Assembly (NCBI GenBank): GCA_947504195.1
Contig: CANNGN010000010.1
Coordinates: 62,001 to 126,000 of the forward strand
Source: an uncultured Vibrio sp.
GTDB lineage: Bacteria > Pseudomonadota > Gammaproteobacteria > Enterobacterales > Vibrionaceae
DNA length: 64,000 bases
Direction: 5' to 3'
The notes under the pieces are model-generated. The model was not told where the DNA came from. It searched no databases and saw only the letters and a list, made by a program, of their open reading frames with translations. Below, piece after piece: positions 27,961 through 37,340 of the stretch. Each line of letters begins with the position of its first letter. Position 1 is the stretch's first letter. A program made the translations under genes and the position numbers.

Positions 27961-29201
27961 GTAGCCGCTCTGATTTTTAAAGATTCATTAGTTAATTTAT
28001 AGTGTGAAAGATTAATTAAGTATAAAGCAATACAAATGGGCCCATACATCCCAGCTCGAAATATCTCCGCGGTTGTTATAGATGATATAATGAGGTATAT
28101 AAAAAAGGTCTTTAAAAACAAACTATTTTTATCAACACTAACCAAGATCCCCTTTAGAAATATAGCCAAAAAGCAAAATGTAGATAAAACCCCATAGTAA
28201 AATGAAAATCCAATTAGCCCTAAATCTGCAGCAATGAAACCAAGACTTTCAGCGCCATATCCCAAAACATAATTACCATAACCGGACCCTAAAAATGGCC
28301 GACCGTTTCCGAACACTACTGAAACCCAATTTTCATTTACATTGGTATATAAAAATTCAAATGTTAGAAAGCGTATATAATCTGCTCCCTGAGAAAGTTG
28401 CTCTTCGGTTCGTAATAATGTCTCTTCAATAAACATTTGGAAAAATTCGGTTTGAGTTACTATCAAGGCTAACAAAAATATTGGCAACATTGATATTATC
28501 AACCTGACTGATACTCCTTTGACCATAATGAAGAGTAATATAGATGATAATAAATATGTTACTGTTAAGGTTCTAAACCCAAGAATAAAAACAAAAGTAA
28601 AACTAACAAAAAATAATATTAAATTAACTTTCTTATGCTGAGATAAATATTGATTTAAGAAATAAAACCCAGATAATGTCAAAAATCCAACACCTTCTAA
28701 TCTTAATCTCAAAAACCCGCGATCAAACTCTGTAGTTCTACCAAGAGGAACAATTTCATGAGGAAAAATTAACAATTGCAACGAAAAAACAATAATATAT
28801 GCAAACCAAAATGCGAGCATAATCTTTATTATTTTATCTTTATCGAGACCCGAAAATAATAAAACAAAGTAAAATATAAAGAAAACAAATTCACGCATAG
28901 CTAACACAGTTAACAACGGGTTCTGTCCATGAAAAAATAAACAAGACAACGATGAAATTGCTAAAAATATATAGAATATGAATATATTCTTTGAAAATAA
29001 CCACTTACTTTTAGGGATTATTGATAAATGGTCATTGCGCAAAAACCTAAGTAATACAAAGAAAACTACTGCATAAAATATGACATCTATTAAATCATAT
29101 AATTTATCCGATATACTATGATACAACCCAAACATATGGATGGAACATATACCTGAAATAACAGCTAAACTCTGATATAAATTTTTTTTTCTTATTATCA
29201 T
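27957..29201 (-). CDS. wzy: O-antigen/EPS polymerase, Wzy-like, copy 1
   Basis: This is an integral membrane protein of 414 residues with about ten to twelve hydrophobic segments and a larger periplasmic loop (about 250-310) containing FGNGRPFLGSGYGNYVLG, a pattern typical of Wzy/WaaL proteins near the active Arg/His site. Wzy links flipped repeat units into a chain in the periplasm. It is encoded in the tight wzx-acetyltransferase-nitroreductase-wzy-pyruvyltransferase string of block III. Wzy proteins are poorly conserved; the call rests on topology and context. Confidence 0.8.
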   Translation of the reverse strand: MIIRKKNLYQSLAVISGICSIHMFGLYHSISDKLYDLIDVIFYAVVFFVLLRFLRNDHLSIIPKSKWLFSKNIFIFYIFLAISSLSCLFFHGQNPLLTVLAMREFVFFIFYFVLLFSGLDKDKIIKIMLAFWFAYIIVFSLQLLIFPHEIVPLGRTTEFDRGFLRLRLEGVGFLTLSGFYFLNQYLSQHKKVNLILFFVSFTFVFILGFRTLTVTYLLSSILLFIMVKGVSVRLIISMLPIFLLALIVTQTEFFQMFIEETLLRTEEQLSQGADYIRFLTFEFLYTNVNENWVSVVFGNGRPFLGSGYGNYVLGYGAESLGFIAADLGLIGFSFYYGVLSTFCFLAIFLKGILVSVDKNSLFLKTFFIYLIISSITTAEIFRAGMYGPICIALYLINLSHYKLTNESLKIRAAT

Positions 29202-29203
29202 TG

Positions 29204-30226
29204 TTAAGGAGCAACTGTAAGCGAATTTGATAGAGGGTATCTGTATGATTGTGCGATGTTTAGAGACTCAGCTACCTTGCCACCAGCTATCATAGCAACA
29301 AAGACCTCTGAGTCGGGTACATTAGTCACTCTATGCATTTTTCTATCTTTAGCTGGGTCATGTGAAGCATTTAATATACAAGCTCCTAACTCTTTAGCAT
29401 GAAGTGTGTACAATAAATTCATAGCGTACATACCACCATCAACATAACCTAAGTTTCTTTCTTGTTGTTCAAAATACTTTGAAGATTCAAATGTAACGAC
29501 TATTAGAAATTTAGCCAAATGACTAAAGCCTCTAGAGCCTCCCTGTAAGTCTAAAATCTTTTGAATATCCAAAGGTTTTTCATATAGATGCACTCTTACA
29601 GCCTGTCTGTTACATGCTGATGGTGCATTACGACAATGATCTAGGACACTCAGCATTAAGTCATGGTCGACTTGCTCATCAGAAAAATTTCTCACGGAAG
29701 AACGAGAATCAGAAAACTCAAAAAATGGTGCGTTTATTTTTGAAAAGTAACCTTGTTTTGTAATGTCTTCAGTATTATTTGCCTTTATGTTGTTATCTGG
29801 CATCAGACTATCAAACCTTGAAAATAGAGATAACACGCTCTTGTCGACCGCCACATCATTTTTCTCATGTAATTCTATATACTCTTGAACAACTGAATAT
29901 CCATGGTTTATATGGCAATCAGAAATACCGTACCTTTCTATATAAAAAATAATATTTTCTAACAACACTACTAGTCTTGGAATGGCAAAGCCTAAATGCC
30001 GTTCTGGCATAGAAAGCCCTTTTTCTATAACATGAGTGTCCATTATTATTTTTGATATTAATTTATCTTTACTGTTATTATCAAGGCTCATTGAATATTT
30101 ATAATAATTAGAAAAATCATAAAAATAGCTTTTTGATAATCTTATATATCTAACTATATGCCTAATAATAGTGTATACAGATTTTGGTACAAACTTATTA
30201 AAATAGACTTTCACATCACTCCCCAC
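29204..30226 (-). CDS. Nitroreductase-family flavoprotein in polysaccharide block
   Basis: The 340-residue protein has a C-terminal nitroreductase-like FMN domain: SRSSVRNFSDEQVDHDLM near 176-193, NAPSACNRQAVRVHLYE near 205-221, GGSRGFSHLAK near 233-243, and YVDGGMYAMNLLYTLHA near 264-280. The N-terminal 150 residues are helical, with KIIMDTHVIEKGLSMPE near 58-74, and have no known match. Family members reduce nitro groups, quinones or other substrates with NAD(P)H. The role in polysaccharide synthesis is not known; it may modify a sugar or pyruvyl intermediate. It overlaps the acetyltransferase gene by 16 bases and so is part of the operon. Confidence 0.82.
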   Translation of the reverse strand: MGSDVKVYFNKFVPKSVYTIIRHIVRYIRLSKSYFYDFSNYYKYSMSLDNNSKDKLISKIIMDTHVIEKGLSMPERHLGFAIPRLVVLLENIIFYIERYGISDCHINHGYSVVQEYIELHEKNDVAVDKSVLSLFSRFDSLMPDNNIKANNTEDITKQGYFSKINAPFFEFSDSRSSVRNFSDEQVDHDLMLSVLDHCRNAPSACNRQAVRVHLYEKPLDIQKILDLQGGSRGFSHLAKFLIVVTFESSKYFEQQERNLGYVDGGMYAMNLLYTLHAKELGACILNASHDPAKDRKMHRVTNVPDSEVFVAMIAGGKVAESLNIAQSYRYPLSNSLTVAP

Positions 30227-30852
30227 TTATCGAATTTTTTTATTTTTACAGCTGGATTTCCAGCATATATGTAGCCACTATCAGATGACTTACTTTTAAA
30301 AACCGATGATATACCTAATATAGTGTTATCACTCAAATCTGCTCCTTTTAGCACTATAGAGTTGGCTCCAATCCACACATTGGAACCAATAACTATAGGT
30401 GAGTCCATATTTGATAATTTGTCATCTATATATATACCATGTAGGTCAGAATCTAATATATTACAATTCCACCCGATAGAGGTTGATTCTCCAATAGATA
30501 TCTTTTTTCCACATTGAACTCGGCAGTTTTCATTAAAAAACGTATTATCACCAATGCTTAACACTGCATTTTTTCGAACAACTACTTTAGAGCCACGGTG
30601 AATTCCGACTGATTTTCCGACATGAAGAACACTGTTTTCATGCAGATCTAAAATTGTTCCTTCAATACGGTTAAAATGTATACCTAAGTATAGTGATGAA
30701 TAATTATTAGCAAATGAAATTTTTGCATCTTTCTTTAAATACAATCTACAATTCTTTCCAATTATTATTTTCCCTCGAAACTTAAAGGAATAATAAACAG
30801 ACTTGATTATTGATATTTTTGGTAATATTTTAATTAAGAATCTAATATTCAA
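30211..30852 (-). CDS. Hexapeptide-repeat acyltransferase
   Basis: The 213-residue protein is a left-handed beta-helix acyltransferase: repeating GKNCRLYLKKDAKISF, GKSVGIHRGSKVVVRKNA and GSNVWIGANSIVLKGADL units run from about residue 30 to 195, ending GNPAVKIKKF. It likely O-acetylates a sugar of the repeat unit. It overlaps wzx by 4 bases at its start and the nitroreductase gene by 16 bases at its end, indicating translational coupling. Confidence 0.88.
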   Translation of the reverse strand: MNIRFLIKILPKISIIKSVYYSFKFRGKIIIGKNCRLYLKKDAKISFANNYSSLYLGIHFNRIEGTILDLHENSVLHVGKSVGIHRGSKVVVRKNAVLSIGDNTFFNENCRVQCGKKISIGESTSIGWNCNILDSDLHGIYIDDKLSNMDSPIVIGSNVWIGANSIVLKGADLSDNTILGISSVFKSKSSDSGYIYAGNPAVKIKKFDKWGVM

Positions 30853-32321
30853 AACTTACTTCTCAACTTGTTATTTATAAATTCCATAGCGTTGATTGAA
30901 TAATTATTTTTTAATGCTGAATTTACTAAGATTATTGATGAAAAAATAATAAACAACCCAAAAGTATATCTATATATATAAGAATCCAAATATACAATAA
31001 AAAATGATAATGAAAGAAAAATAACTATGTAGATAACTGTTTTAATTAGTACTGCCGAAAAAGTAAATCCAATCTCTTTTTTACAAAATATAAACATCAT
31101 TACTAAATATAGAGCATATGAGATTAGATAATTAATACCTAACCCACTTTCTCCATACATTTCAACAACACCAACAACTAGTATATAATTAATGGTCGCA
31201 AATATAAATTGAGATATCATATACTGTTTTGATTTACCTTTTGCCATCAAAGCATAACCAAATGGAAAACCTAACAATCTCATAGCAACCCCTAGCATTT
31301 GCCATTGTATAATTGAGCTACCATGTACAAATTCTTCACTATACAACAGAAAAAGAAGCTCAGATGAAAATATAAAAACTCCCAAAATAATAGGAGCAGA
31401 TATTAGCAATCCAAGGGTAATTTGATCATTAATTACTTTATTTACTTGATTTTTATCTTGAATTATCTGGCATAGTTTAGGAAATAAAGCTACTCCCATA
31501 GATGAAAGAATAATACCTATATACATATTCGATATTGTCCAACATGCTTGATATACTCCAAGCATCTCAACGCTAAGGCTAGTCATTAGGTATTGTCTAA
31601 TCTGATACTCAATAAATGCCATATAAAGTGCTGGCAACCAAAAGCCAATGCCAATACTAAGAATGCTTTTATAGCAAGAAAATAGTTCCGACCACGTTGC
31701 TGACTGTTGCGGTATATTAAGCTTTAAATAAAAGTATAGGGCAAAGCCAAGGTTGTTCACACCGATAATGATAAAGCAATATGGCAAATACTCTAAGTTA
31801 ATGAACGGTAGAGTACAGAAAACAACTAAGTTTCCAATTAACACTCCAAATAGTTGTGAGAGTGCATATTTTTTTATTTCTCTTAAACCATTAAGTAGAG
31901 ATGTTGTACACAAAGCATTGCAATTAAAGACTAGATAAACCGCTATTAATATACTAACCCCGGAGCCAACAGTCGAAAAAACTTTAGCATCTAAGTAATC
32001 TGAAAAGACTGTAATGCCTAATGCAACTAATAGTGAATTAACTAGAAAACTCCAGCGAATAACTCTTATCGCTATAAGTTGCTGTCGTTGATTCTCAAAG
32101 TGCTCAGAAATAGTTTTAACGCCAGCTTTATCCATACCCATAAAACTGGCTTGTTGCATCATTTCAGAAAATGATAAAAATATTGCCCATATACCGACAC
32201 CTTGTGTGCCAAAACACAACGCGATTAATTTATTTCGAATCAGTCCTGTTAGCAAACGAATTATCTGTACGCCACCAACAATACCAGTTTCTTTTATAAT
32301 ACTGCTATCTTTCTTTTTCAT
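30849..32321 (-). CDS. wzx: Wzx flippase (O-antigen translocase type), copy 1
   Basis: This polytopic membrane protein of 490 residues is of the polysaccharide-transport (PST/MATE-like) family and has about fourteen hydrophobic segments. It begins IKETGIVGGVQIIRLLTGLIRNKLIA, a form of the conserved Wzx N-terminus (the run is cited to its first 20 residues only: IKETGIVGGVQIIRLLTGLI). It moves undecaprenyl-linked repeat units across the inner membrane. It follows wzc copy 1 by 42 bases and overlaps the acetyltransferase gene. Codon use and composition are more AT-rich than in wzc. Confidence 0.88.
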   Translation of the reverse strand: MKKKDSSIIKETGIVGGVQIIRLLTGLIRNKLIALCFGTQGVGIWAIFLSFSEMMQQASFMGMDKAGVKTISEHFENQRQQLIAIRVIRWSFLVNSLLVALGITVFSDYLDAKVFSTVGSGVSILIAVYLVFNCNALCTTSLLNGLREIKKYALSQLFGVLIGNLVVFCTLPFINLEYLPYCFIIIGVNNLGFALYFYLKLNIPQQSATWSELFSCYKSILSIGIGFWLPALYMAFIEYQIRQYLMTSLSVEMLGVYQACWTISNMYIGIILSSMGVALFPKLCQIIQDKNQVNKVINDQITLGLLISAPIILGVFIFSSELLFLLYSEEFVHGSSIIQWQMLGVAMRLLGFPFGYALMAKGKSKQYMISQFIFATINYILVVGVVEMYGESGLGINYLISYALYLVMMFIFCKKEIGFTFSAVLIKTVIYIVIFLSLSFFIVYLDSYIYRYTFGLFIIFSSIILVNSALKNNYSINAMEFINNKLRSKF

Positions 32322-32363
32322 AGGAAATATACAACTAAAATACGGACATTATCATTATAGAGA

Positions 32364-34559
32364 TTAAGGTTGGGCTTCATACTGTCCATATTCCCCATAG
32401 CCATATTCGGCACTGGCCAACTTACGACTAATCTGATTAACCACCACGCCTTGAATATTGACTTCATGCTGAATTAGCTTAGCAAAAGCTTTTTTGACAG
32501 ACTCTTGTTTGGTGTCATTGGCTTTAACGACCAGCAGTGCATTTTTAGTTAGCTGACCGATAATCAATGAGTCACTGACAGGAAGTGTTGGTGGAGTATC
32601 GATAATCAGATGATCAAACTGTTGATCAAGAGTATTTAATAATTCGGCAAACTTAGGGGAGCTCAGTAACTCTTGCGGATTAGTCGTCAACATGCCAGCA
32701 GGTAAGATGGTCAAGCCTGATTTCTGATCTTTGTACAAGCAATCAGCAAGTTCCGCACCCATGAGTAAATGATTACTTAGTCCCTGTTGAAACTTCTTCA
32801 AACCAAAGCGCTCTGCCACTGAGGATTTACGTAAGTCACAGTCAATTAATACGGTATTTTCTAGGCTAGCATAGGCCATAGCAATGTTAATTGAAACCGT
32901 GGTTTTTCCTTCTGATGGTAAGGAAGAGGTAATCGACAAACGTTTATTGGTTTTATTATTAAGCATTAACGATGTGCGGATTGAACGGATTGATTCTCCA
33001 AATGCGACTTCGTGAGCTTCAAATAAAACCGTATTATCAAGGGGTTTTTTCTTAAAGCGACTGGCTTTAATACGAGGTATCGCACCAAGTGGAATCAAGC
33101 CAAAACGGTCTTCAAAATCTTTGCTCGACTCAATAGTGCTTTTCACTGCATCACCAATAAACACCAAAATAATCGCCATGCCAAAACTCAGAACGAATGC
33201 AATAACAACAATCAATCCTTTTTTAGGCGCACTTGGTGCTTGTGGAATCTCAGCTTCAGCGGCAAAGCGGGCCACCGTTGAGTTAAAGTCTTGTGTTGCG
33301 CTGGTCTCTTTTTGGCGAGTTAAAAATACATTTAAGACATCACGGTTGGTAGCGACTTCTCGCTTAAGCGATGCATAGCGGTTCTTTTTCACCGATAGCG
33401 TTTGAAACTCATCACGGCGTTGGGTAATCGTTGCTTGAAGTGATGCTTCTTGTTTACGTAACGCTTGCACTTCTTTGCTAAAGCCACTGACTAAATTGCT
33501 AATCGTTTCTGCCGCACGCTCTTCTACCGCATCTAACCTGGCTTGAGCAGCAATCATTCTGTCGTGTCGGTCTCCATAACGTTTACGCAGCTCATTGACT
33601 TCGTTTTTCGCTTCTAACTCAGCTTGACGTATTGCCACCACTTGTGGGTGAGTGGAAATCGAAGGAATCGAGGTAATTGACGCGACATCCTGAGTATTGG
33701 CATTTCTTAGTGCAGAATAGGCCGATTCTACCTCGATACGGCGATCACGGACTTCAGACAAGCTCTGAGTTAAACTGGCCAACTCTTGGCTAGCTAAGGC
33801 ATCAATACCACTGTCATCGATCAATTTCTCTTTGACTAGATAATCGGATAACGCTTTCTCTGAAGCAGCTAACTGTCCTTGCAGCTCTGCCAAGCGTTCA
33901 GAAATCCAACCCGAGGCATACTTAGTGACCTCTAAACGGGCTTCGAGGTTTTGTTCGATGTAAGAACGCCCAACCTCATTGGCGATTTTAGTCGCCAACT
34001 TAGGATCTTGCGAAGTAAAACTGATTTTAACCAACTGAGTGTTTTTTATAGGGCTAATCACCAAATTATTAGTAAAATTGCCAATAATACCTTGTTTAAT
34101 CGCTTCATCGATGTCTTCTTGTAATGGTTTCGGGCCATCTCGTTTAAGTAAGGAGGCAATCAATGGAATTTCTTTAATGCTGTCTTTTAATGTTTTTTCA
34201 TGATTGAGGGTATGATTAAACTCAGGGTTATTCGCCAAATTGAGTTTTTCGATTACGCGCTTAGCAATCGGGATTGATTTTAAAATTTCAAATTGAGTTT
34301 GGTAGTACTCTTTTTGACTTGAATCGATGCCAACCACCTCTTGAATTGAAACTGCTTTGTTCTCTTGCGCTTCAATTAATAATGTCGCAGTAGCGGTGTA
34401 CTTAGGTGTAATTTGCAACACAATCAGTATCGCCAGAACCGTCACCATAAAAGTGAATAGAATGATCTTTAACCAACTCTGTTTTAACACTTTTAGGTAG
34501 TGAGATAGATCAATGAACTCTTCCTGATCTGAATTTGAATCTTGTAATACTTGTTGCAT
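32364..34559 (-). CDS. wzc: Wzc-type BY-kinase, polysaccharide co-polymerase, copy 1
   Basis: This 731-residue inner-membrane protein controls chain length and export by autophosphorylation cycles. It has an N-terminal Wzz domain flanked by membrane segments (about 34-54 and 445-465), a long coiled-coil periplasmic part, and a cytoplasmic tyrosine-kinase domain with Walker A SLPSEGKTTVSIN near 546-558, Walker A' VLIDCDLRKSS near 573, and Walker B HLIIDTPP near 650. The C-terminal tail EYGYGEYGQYEAQP carries the expected tyrosine cluster. No Wzb-type phosphatase gene is present in the window. It is 98 bases after OPX copy 1. Confidence 0.95.
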   Translation of the reverse strand: MQQVLQDSNSDQEEFIDLSHYLKVLKQSWLKIILFTFMVTVLAILIVLQITPKYTATATLLIEAQENKAVSIQEVVGIDSSQKEYYQTQFEILKSIPIAKRVIEKLNLANNPEFNHTLNHEKTLKDSIKEIPLIASLLKRDGPKPLQEDIDEAIKQGIIGNFTNNLVISPIKNTQLVKISFTSQDPKLATKIANEVGRSYIEQNLEARLEVTKYASGWISERLAELQGQLAASEKALSDYLVKEKLIDDSGIDALASQELASLTQSLSEVRDRRIEVESAYSALRNANTQDVASITSIPSISTHPQVVAIRQAELEAKNEVNELRKRYGDRHDRMIAAQARLDAVEERAAETISNLVSGFSKEVQALRKQEASLQATITQRRDEFQTLSVKKNRYASLKREVATNRDVLNVFLTRQKETSATQDFNSTVARFAAEAEIPQAPSAPKKGLIVVIAFVLSFGMAIILVFIGDAVKSTIESSKDFEDRFGLIPLGAIPRIKASRFKKKPLDNTVLFEAHEVAFGESIRSIRTSLMLNNKTNKRLSITSSLPSEGKTTVSINIAMAYASLENTVLIDCDLRKSSVAERFGLKKFQQGLSNHLLMGAELADCLYKDQKSGLTILPAGMLTTNPQELLSSPKFAELLNTLDQQFDHLIIDTPPTLPVSDSLIIGQLTKNALLVVKANDTKQESVKKAFAKLIQHEVNIQGVVVNQISRKLASAEYGYGEYGQYEAQP

Positions 34560-34657
34560 GCAATAAACCTAATTTGTTCGTTGATCCGTTCTCATTAAAT
34601 AAATGAGAATTTACCAATAGAAAATGCTAAATGAAAACCACGATAAATAACGTCGGC

Positions 34658-35227
34658 TTACCAAAAAGAGCTCACCACATAAATGGTATCGCCAGGGCCG
34701 ACGGGATCATTTAAGTCCGATTTTTTCTTGTTATCTAACAAGTCTTCAATTTGATCTTGGGTTAAACCTTGCGTTTCATTTGCTTTGGTTAAGTAAATAC
34801 CCTTAGTCTTACGGTATTTCGCTAAAAAGCCACCGGCGAGTGCAATCGCTTTTTGTACCGTTAAATCGGGTTGGTATTCATAACCACCGGGGTTATTCAC
34901 AACGCCATTAATATAGACATTGCGATATTTAACAATGTTAACCGTGACTTTTGGATCCATCAGGTAGTTACCATCCAAACCTGCTGCAATGGCTTCTTGC
35001 AATGCTTTAGGCGATTTACCTTTAAGATCGATGACACCCACATATGGATAATCGAGAGCTTCACCACTGTCGATAAGGTACTGGTCGAATGAGAGTTCTT
35101 CTTCTCCGTAAACTGAGATTCGAATCGTATCCCCTGCACCCAACGTATATGCTGCCTGCGCAGAGCTTATAAAGAAACAACAGGCACTTAACACCAACAG
35201 TGCGCATTTCATTATTTTGTTCAACAT
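34658..35227 (-). CDS. Short polysaccharide export protein (OPX), copy 1
   Basis: This is a periplasmic/outer-membrane polysaccharide export protein of 189 residues with a signal peptide (cleavage likely at SSAQA-AYTLG), a Poly_export domain from AYTLGAGDTIRISVYGEEEL, and one SLBB-type domain (VYINGVVNNPGGYEYQPDL). It is much shorter than Wza (about 380 residues) and lacks the C-terminal membrane helix that forms the Wza pore. It resembles VpsN-type OPX proteins, which need a separate beta-barrel. A second ATG three bases downstream of the first is chosen because it gives the same 189 residues as copies 2 and 3 and suits the AGGG spacing. Confidence 0.9.
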   Translation of the reverse strand: MLNKIMKCALLVLSACCFFISSAQAAYTLGAGDTIRISVYGEEELSFDQYLIDSGEALDYPYVGVIDLKGKSPKALQEAIAAGLDGNYLMDPKVTVNIVKYRNVYINGVVNNPGGYEYQPDLTVQKAIALAGGFLAKYRKTKGIYLTKANETQGLTQDQIEDLLDNKKKSDLNDPVGPGDTIYVVSSFW

Positions 35228-35312
35228 CATCTACCCTTTTATGTGTGTACATCTATTAGAAAGCTATAAGAAAAAGTGCTATGTAAAAGCTTTATGTGAA
35301 AACAGCGTACGG

Positions 35313-36716
35313 TTAATACGCTGTTTTACCTACAAACCCTTTAAATGCGGTCAAGAATATTATTTTTATATCGAGCCATAGGCTCCAATTCTGGATATAA
35401 ACTAAATCGAATTCAACTCGCTTTTCCATTTTATCCAGTGTTTCTGTTTCGCCACGTAAACCATTCACTTGTGCCCACCCGGTAATACCCGGTTTGACAT
35501 GGTGACGCAGCATGTATTTGTTTATTAGGCTACGGTACTCTTCATTATGTGCCACCGCATGTGGACGAGGCCCCACGATGGACATTTGCCCAGTGATAAC
35601 ATTAATAAACTGTGGTAATTCGTCTAACGAGGTGCGACGAATAAACGCGCCAAACTTAGTGATACGTGGGTCACCTTTGGTTGCCTGCTTCACCACTGCG
35701 CCGTTATCCATCGCTTTCATTGAGCGGAACTTCCACACCAGAATCGGTTTACCGTCTAGGCCGTACCGTTCTTGCTTAAAGATAATCGGCCCAGGAGACG
35801 AGAGTTTTACGCCAATCGCCACCGCGCAAAGCACTGGACTTATCAAAATCGTTATTATGGATGCAAATACGACATCTTCAATCCGCTTCACTATCGAGGT
35901 TAATCCATAGAAAGGAGAATCGTAGACTGAAAGTGTCACCATATTGCCGACGTTCTTGAGGCGCGATTGCATGAGGTCGAATGTGAAGAAATCGGGAACA
36001 ACATGAACTCGGGCATTGGCATCGGCGAACGCATTTAAAATCTGTTTAATTCGCTTAGAGGCTTCCATTGGCAGTGCTATGTATACCTCTTGCACTGAAT
36101 GGCTTTTGGCTAATTCTAAGGCATCATCAATCCGACCGAGAATTGGCGCAGGCAAGCCAACTAAACCAATTCGATCTACGCCGCGATCGTCATAAAACCC
36201 AACCAATGCCTCACTCTGGCGACCACGCTGCTTAAGTTCTTGAGCAAGCTGAATTCCAGAACGTGTCGCACCTATGACAATGACTTTACGCTTGCCCATT
36301 TCAGCTGGAAACAGGAGGCGAACCACATAGACAAATGCGAAACGCCAGCCGATAAGCAAGAGTGGTGTGAAAATAAACCAAGATCCCATCACCACACGCG
36401 AATAATCTTCAGAGATTTTTAAAAAGAAGCTTACGCCTAACGTGATCGCCATGCACACCGTCCAGGAAGCAAGGATGGCAATAAATATGTCACGTAGGGT
36501 AGAAAATCGGAAGGTTAAATAGACGCCTGCTATCTCAGCGACCAAATAAAATAACACCACCACGGCTGCCAGTGTTAATTCATAAATGATGTCGAACGAA
36601 CCAAGATAATAAATGGACAGTCCATAGAAAAGAGAGGTAATAATCGTGAGGTCAAAAATCTTGAAGGCTACTGCGGATTCTTCGCCCTGATATTTAATAC
36701 GACTTCCATGTTTCAT
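35313..36716 (-). CDS. wcaJ: Undecaprenyl-phosphate glucose phosphotransferase, copy B
   Basis: This is the first gene of block III. Its 467 residues are the same length as copies A and C, with KRKVIVIGATRSG near 143, WKFRSM near 329 and TSLDELPQ near 362-369. It primes undecaprenyl phosphate with a hexose-1-phosphate, probably glucose. It is followed by OPX copy 1 (85 bases) and wzc copy 1. Its start context (GTGGAATTTACC reversed on the plus strand) matches copy A almost exactly. A full ops element lies 77 bases upstream. Confidence 0.95.
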   Translation of the reverse strand: MKHGSRIKYQGEESAVAFKIFDLTIITSLFYGLSIYYLGSFDIIYELTLAAVVVLFYLVAEIAGVYLTFRFSTLRDIFIAILASWTVCMAITLGVSFFLKISEDYSRVVMGSWFIFTPLLLIGWRFAFVYVVRLLFPAEMGKRKVIVIGATRSGIQLAQELKQRGRQSEALVGFYDDRGVDRIGLVGLPAPILGRIDDALELAKSHSVQEVYIALPMEASKRIKQILNAFADANARVHVVPDFFTFDLMQSRLKNVGNMVTLSVYDSPFYGLTSIVKRIEDVVFASIITILISPVLCAVAIGVKLSSPGPIIFKQERYGLDGKPILVWKFRSMKAMDNGAVVKQATKGDPRITKFGAFIRRTSLDELPQFINVITGQMSIVGPRPHAVAHNEEYRSLINKYMLRHHVKPGITGWAQVNGLRGETETLDKMEKRVEFDLVYIQNWSLWLDIKIIFLTAFKGFVGKTAY

Positions 36717-36792
36717 AACTGTGGAATTTACCTATTTTTTATATATTTTTATGAATTGAGCTGTGAGTTTTTCATGAATTAAGCTGTGAATT

Positions 36793-36807
36793 AAGTACGC
36801 TACCGCC
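36793..36807 (-). promoter_or_regulatory. JUMPstart/ops element upstream of wcaJ copy B
   Basis: The minus strand reads CCTAAGGGCGGTAGCGTACT. GGCGGTAGCGTACT matches the ops consensus GGCGGTAGCGTGNT at all but one fixed position. RfaH, recruited at a paused polymerase at ops, would prevent early termination over this long block. It lies 77 bases before the start codon. Confidence 0.88.
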
Positions 36808-37015
36808 CTTAGGTTATAGCTCCCCACTTGCTCAATCTAACCAACCATTTTACCGTTAAGATTGTCTCAATCGGTAGACGTATACACTTGTTTTCAATAC
36901 TTATTTATTCTTATTATGAGCTTTTTTCTATCTCATCAACGTTCTAACTAGCACGTCGATACTGTATTATTTCGAGCGTTTTTTGCCACAGATCACTTAA
37001 TCTAGTCCATTTATA

Positions 37016-37046
37016 TATCAAAAATTAGACATACGACTATTATTCA
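37016..37046 (-). promoter_or_regulatory. Conserved upstream motif, block III leader
   Basis: Plus strand TATCAAAAATTAGACATACG and then ACTATTATTCAC is shared with 13651-13682. It lies about 210 bases before the ops element. The function, perhaps a promoter or regulator site, is not known. Confidence 0.4.
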
Positions 37047-37159
37047 CTTGTTAGTCGGTCAACACAACGAGAAATAGAATGACTAATGACAACATTATTC
37101 ACTCATCTCAGGTTTAAGACACTCTGTTTCAATATGTCACATTGATTAACATGGCACAT

Positions 37160-37198
37160 AAAAACCCACACCAATATTTATCTGAGTTATATTAGTGT
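37160..37198 (-). terminator. Terminator after block II beta-helix gene
   Basis: On the minus strand ACACTAATAT pairs with ATATTGGTGT (one T-G pair) across an 11-base loop, followed by GGGTTTTTA. It lies about 145 bases past the stop of the beta-helix gene. Confidence 0.6.
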
Positions 37199-37340
37199 GT
37201 TGTTTTAAACATATTTCTGTTAAATCAGAGTGGTAAATTTAAATGAAGCGAAGAGAACCGCTAGAATTGCTTATTTATTATTAGTACTATCAATTGCAAA
37301 TAGAACTCACTTCAGAATCAACGTTATTTGGAAATAAGCC

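Larger units (their letters stand above)
36717..37340 (-). other. Leader region of block III
   Basis: This 624-base gap holds, in the direction of transcription, the block II terminator (37160-37198), a conserved upstream motif (37016-37046), and a JUMPstart/ops element (36793-36807) that precedes wcaJ copy B. Open frames inside it are short and unsupported. Confidence 0.7.

Noticed and set aside
34658..35227. Lipobox-like LSAC/VSAC in the OPX signal peptides, suggesting lipoproteins
   Set aside because: Copy 2 has LGVGC with Gly at the position of the needed Leu/Val, so the site is not conserved, while the AQA/VQA-AYTL signal peptidase I site is kept in all three.
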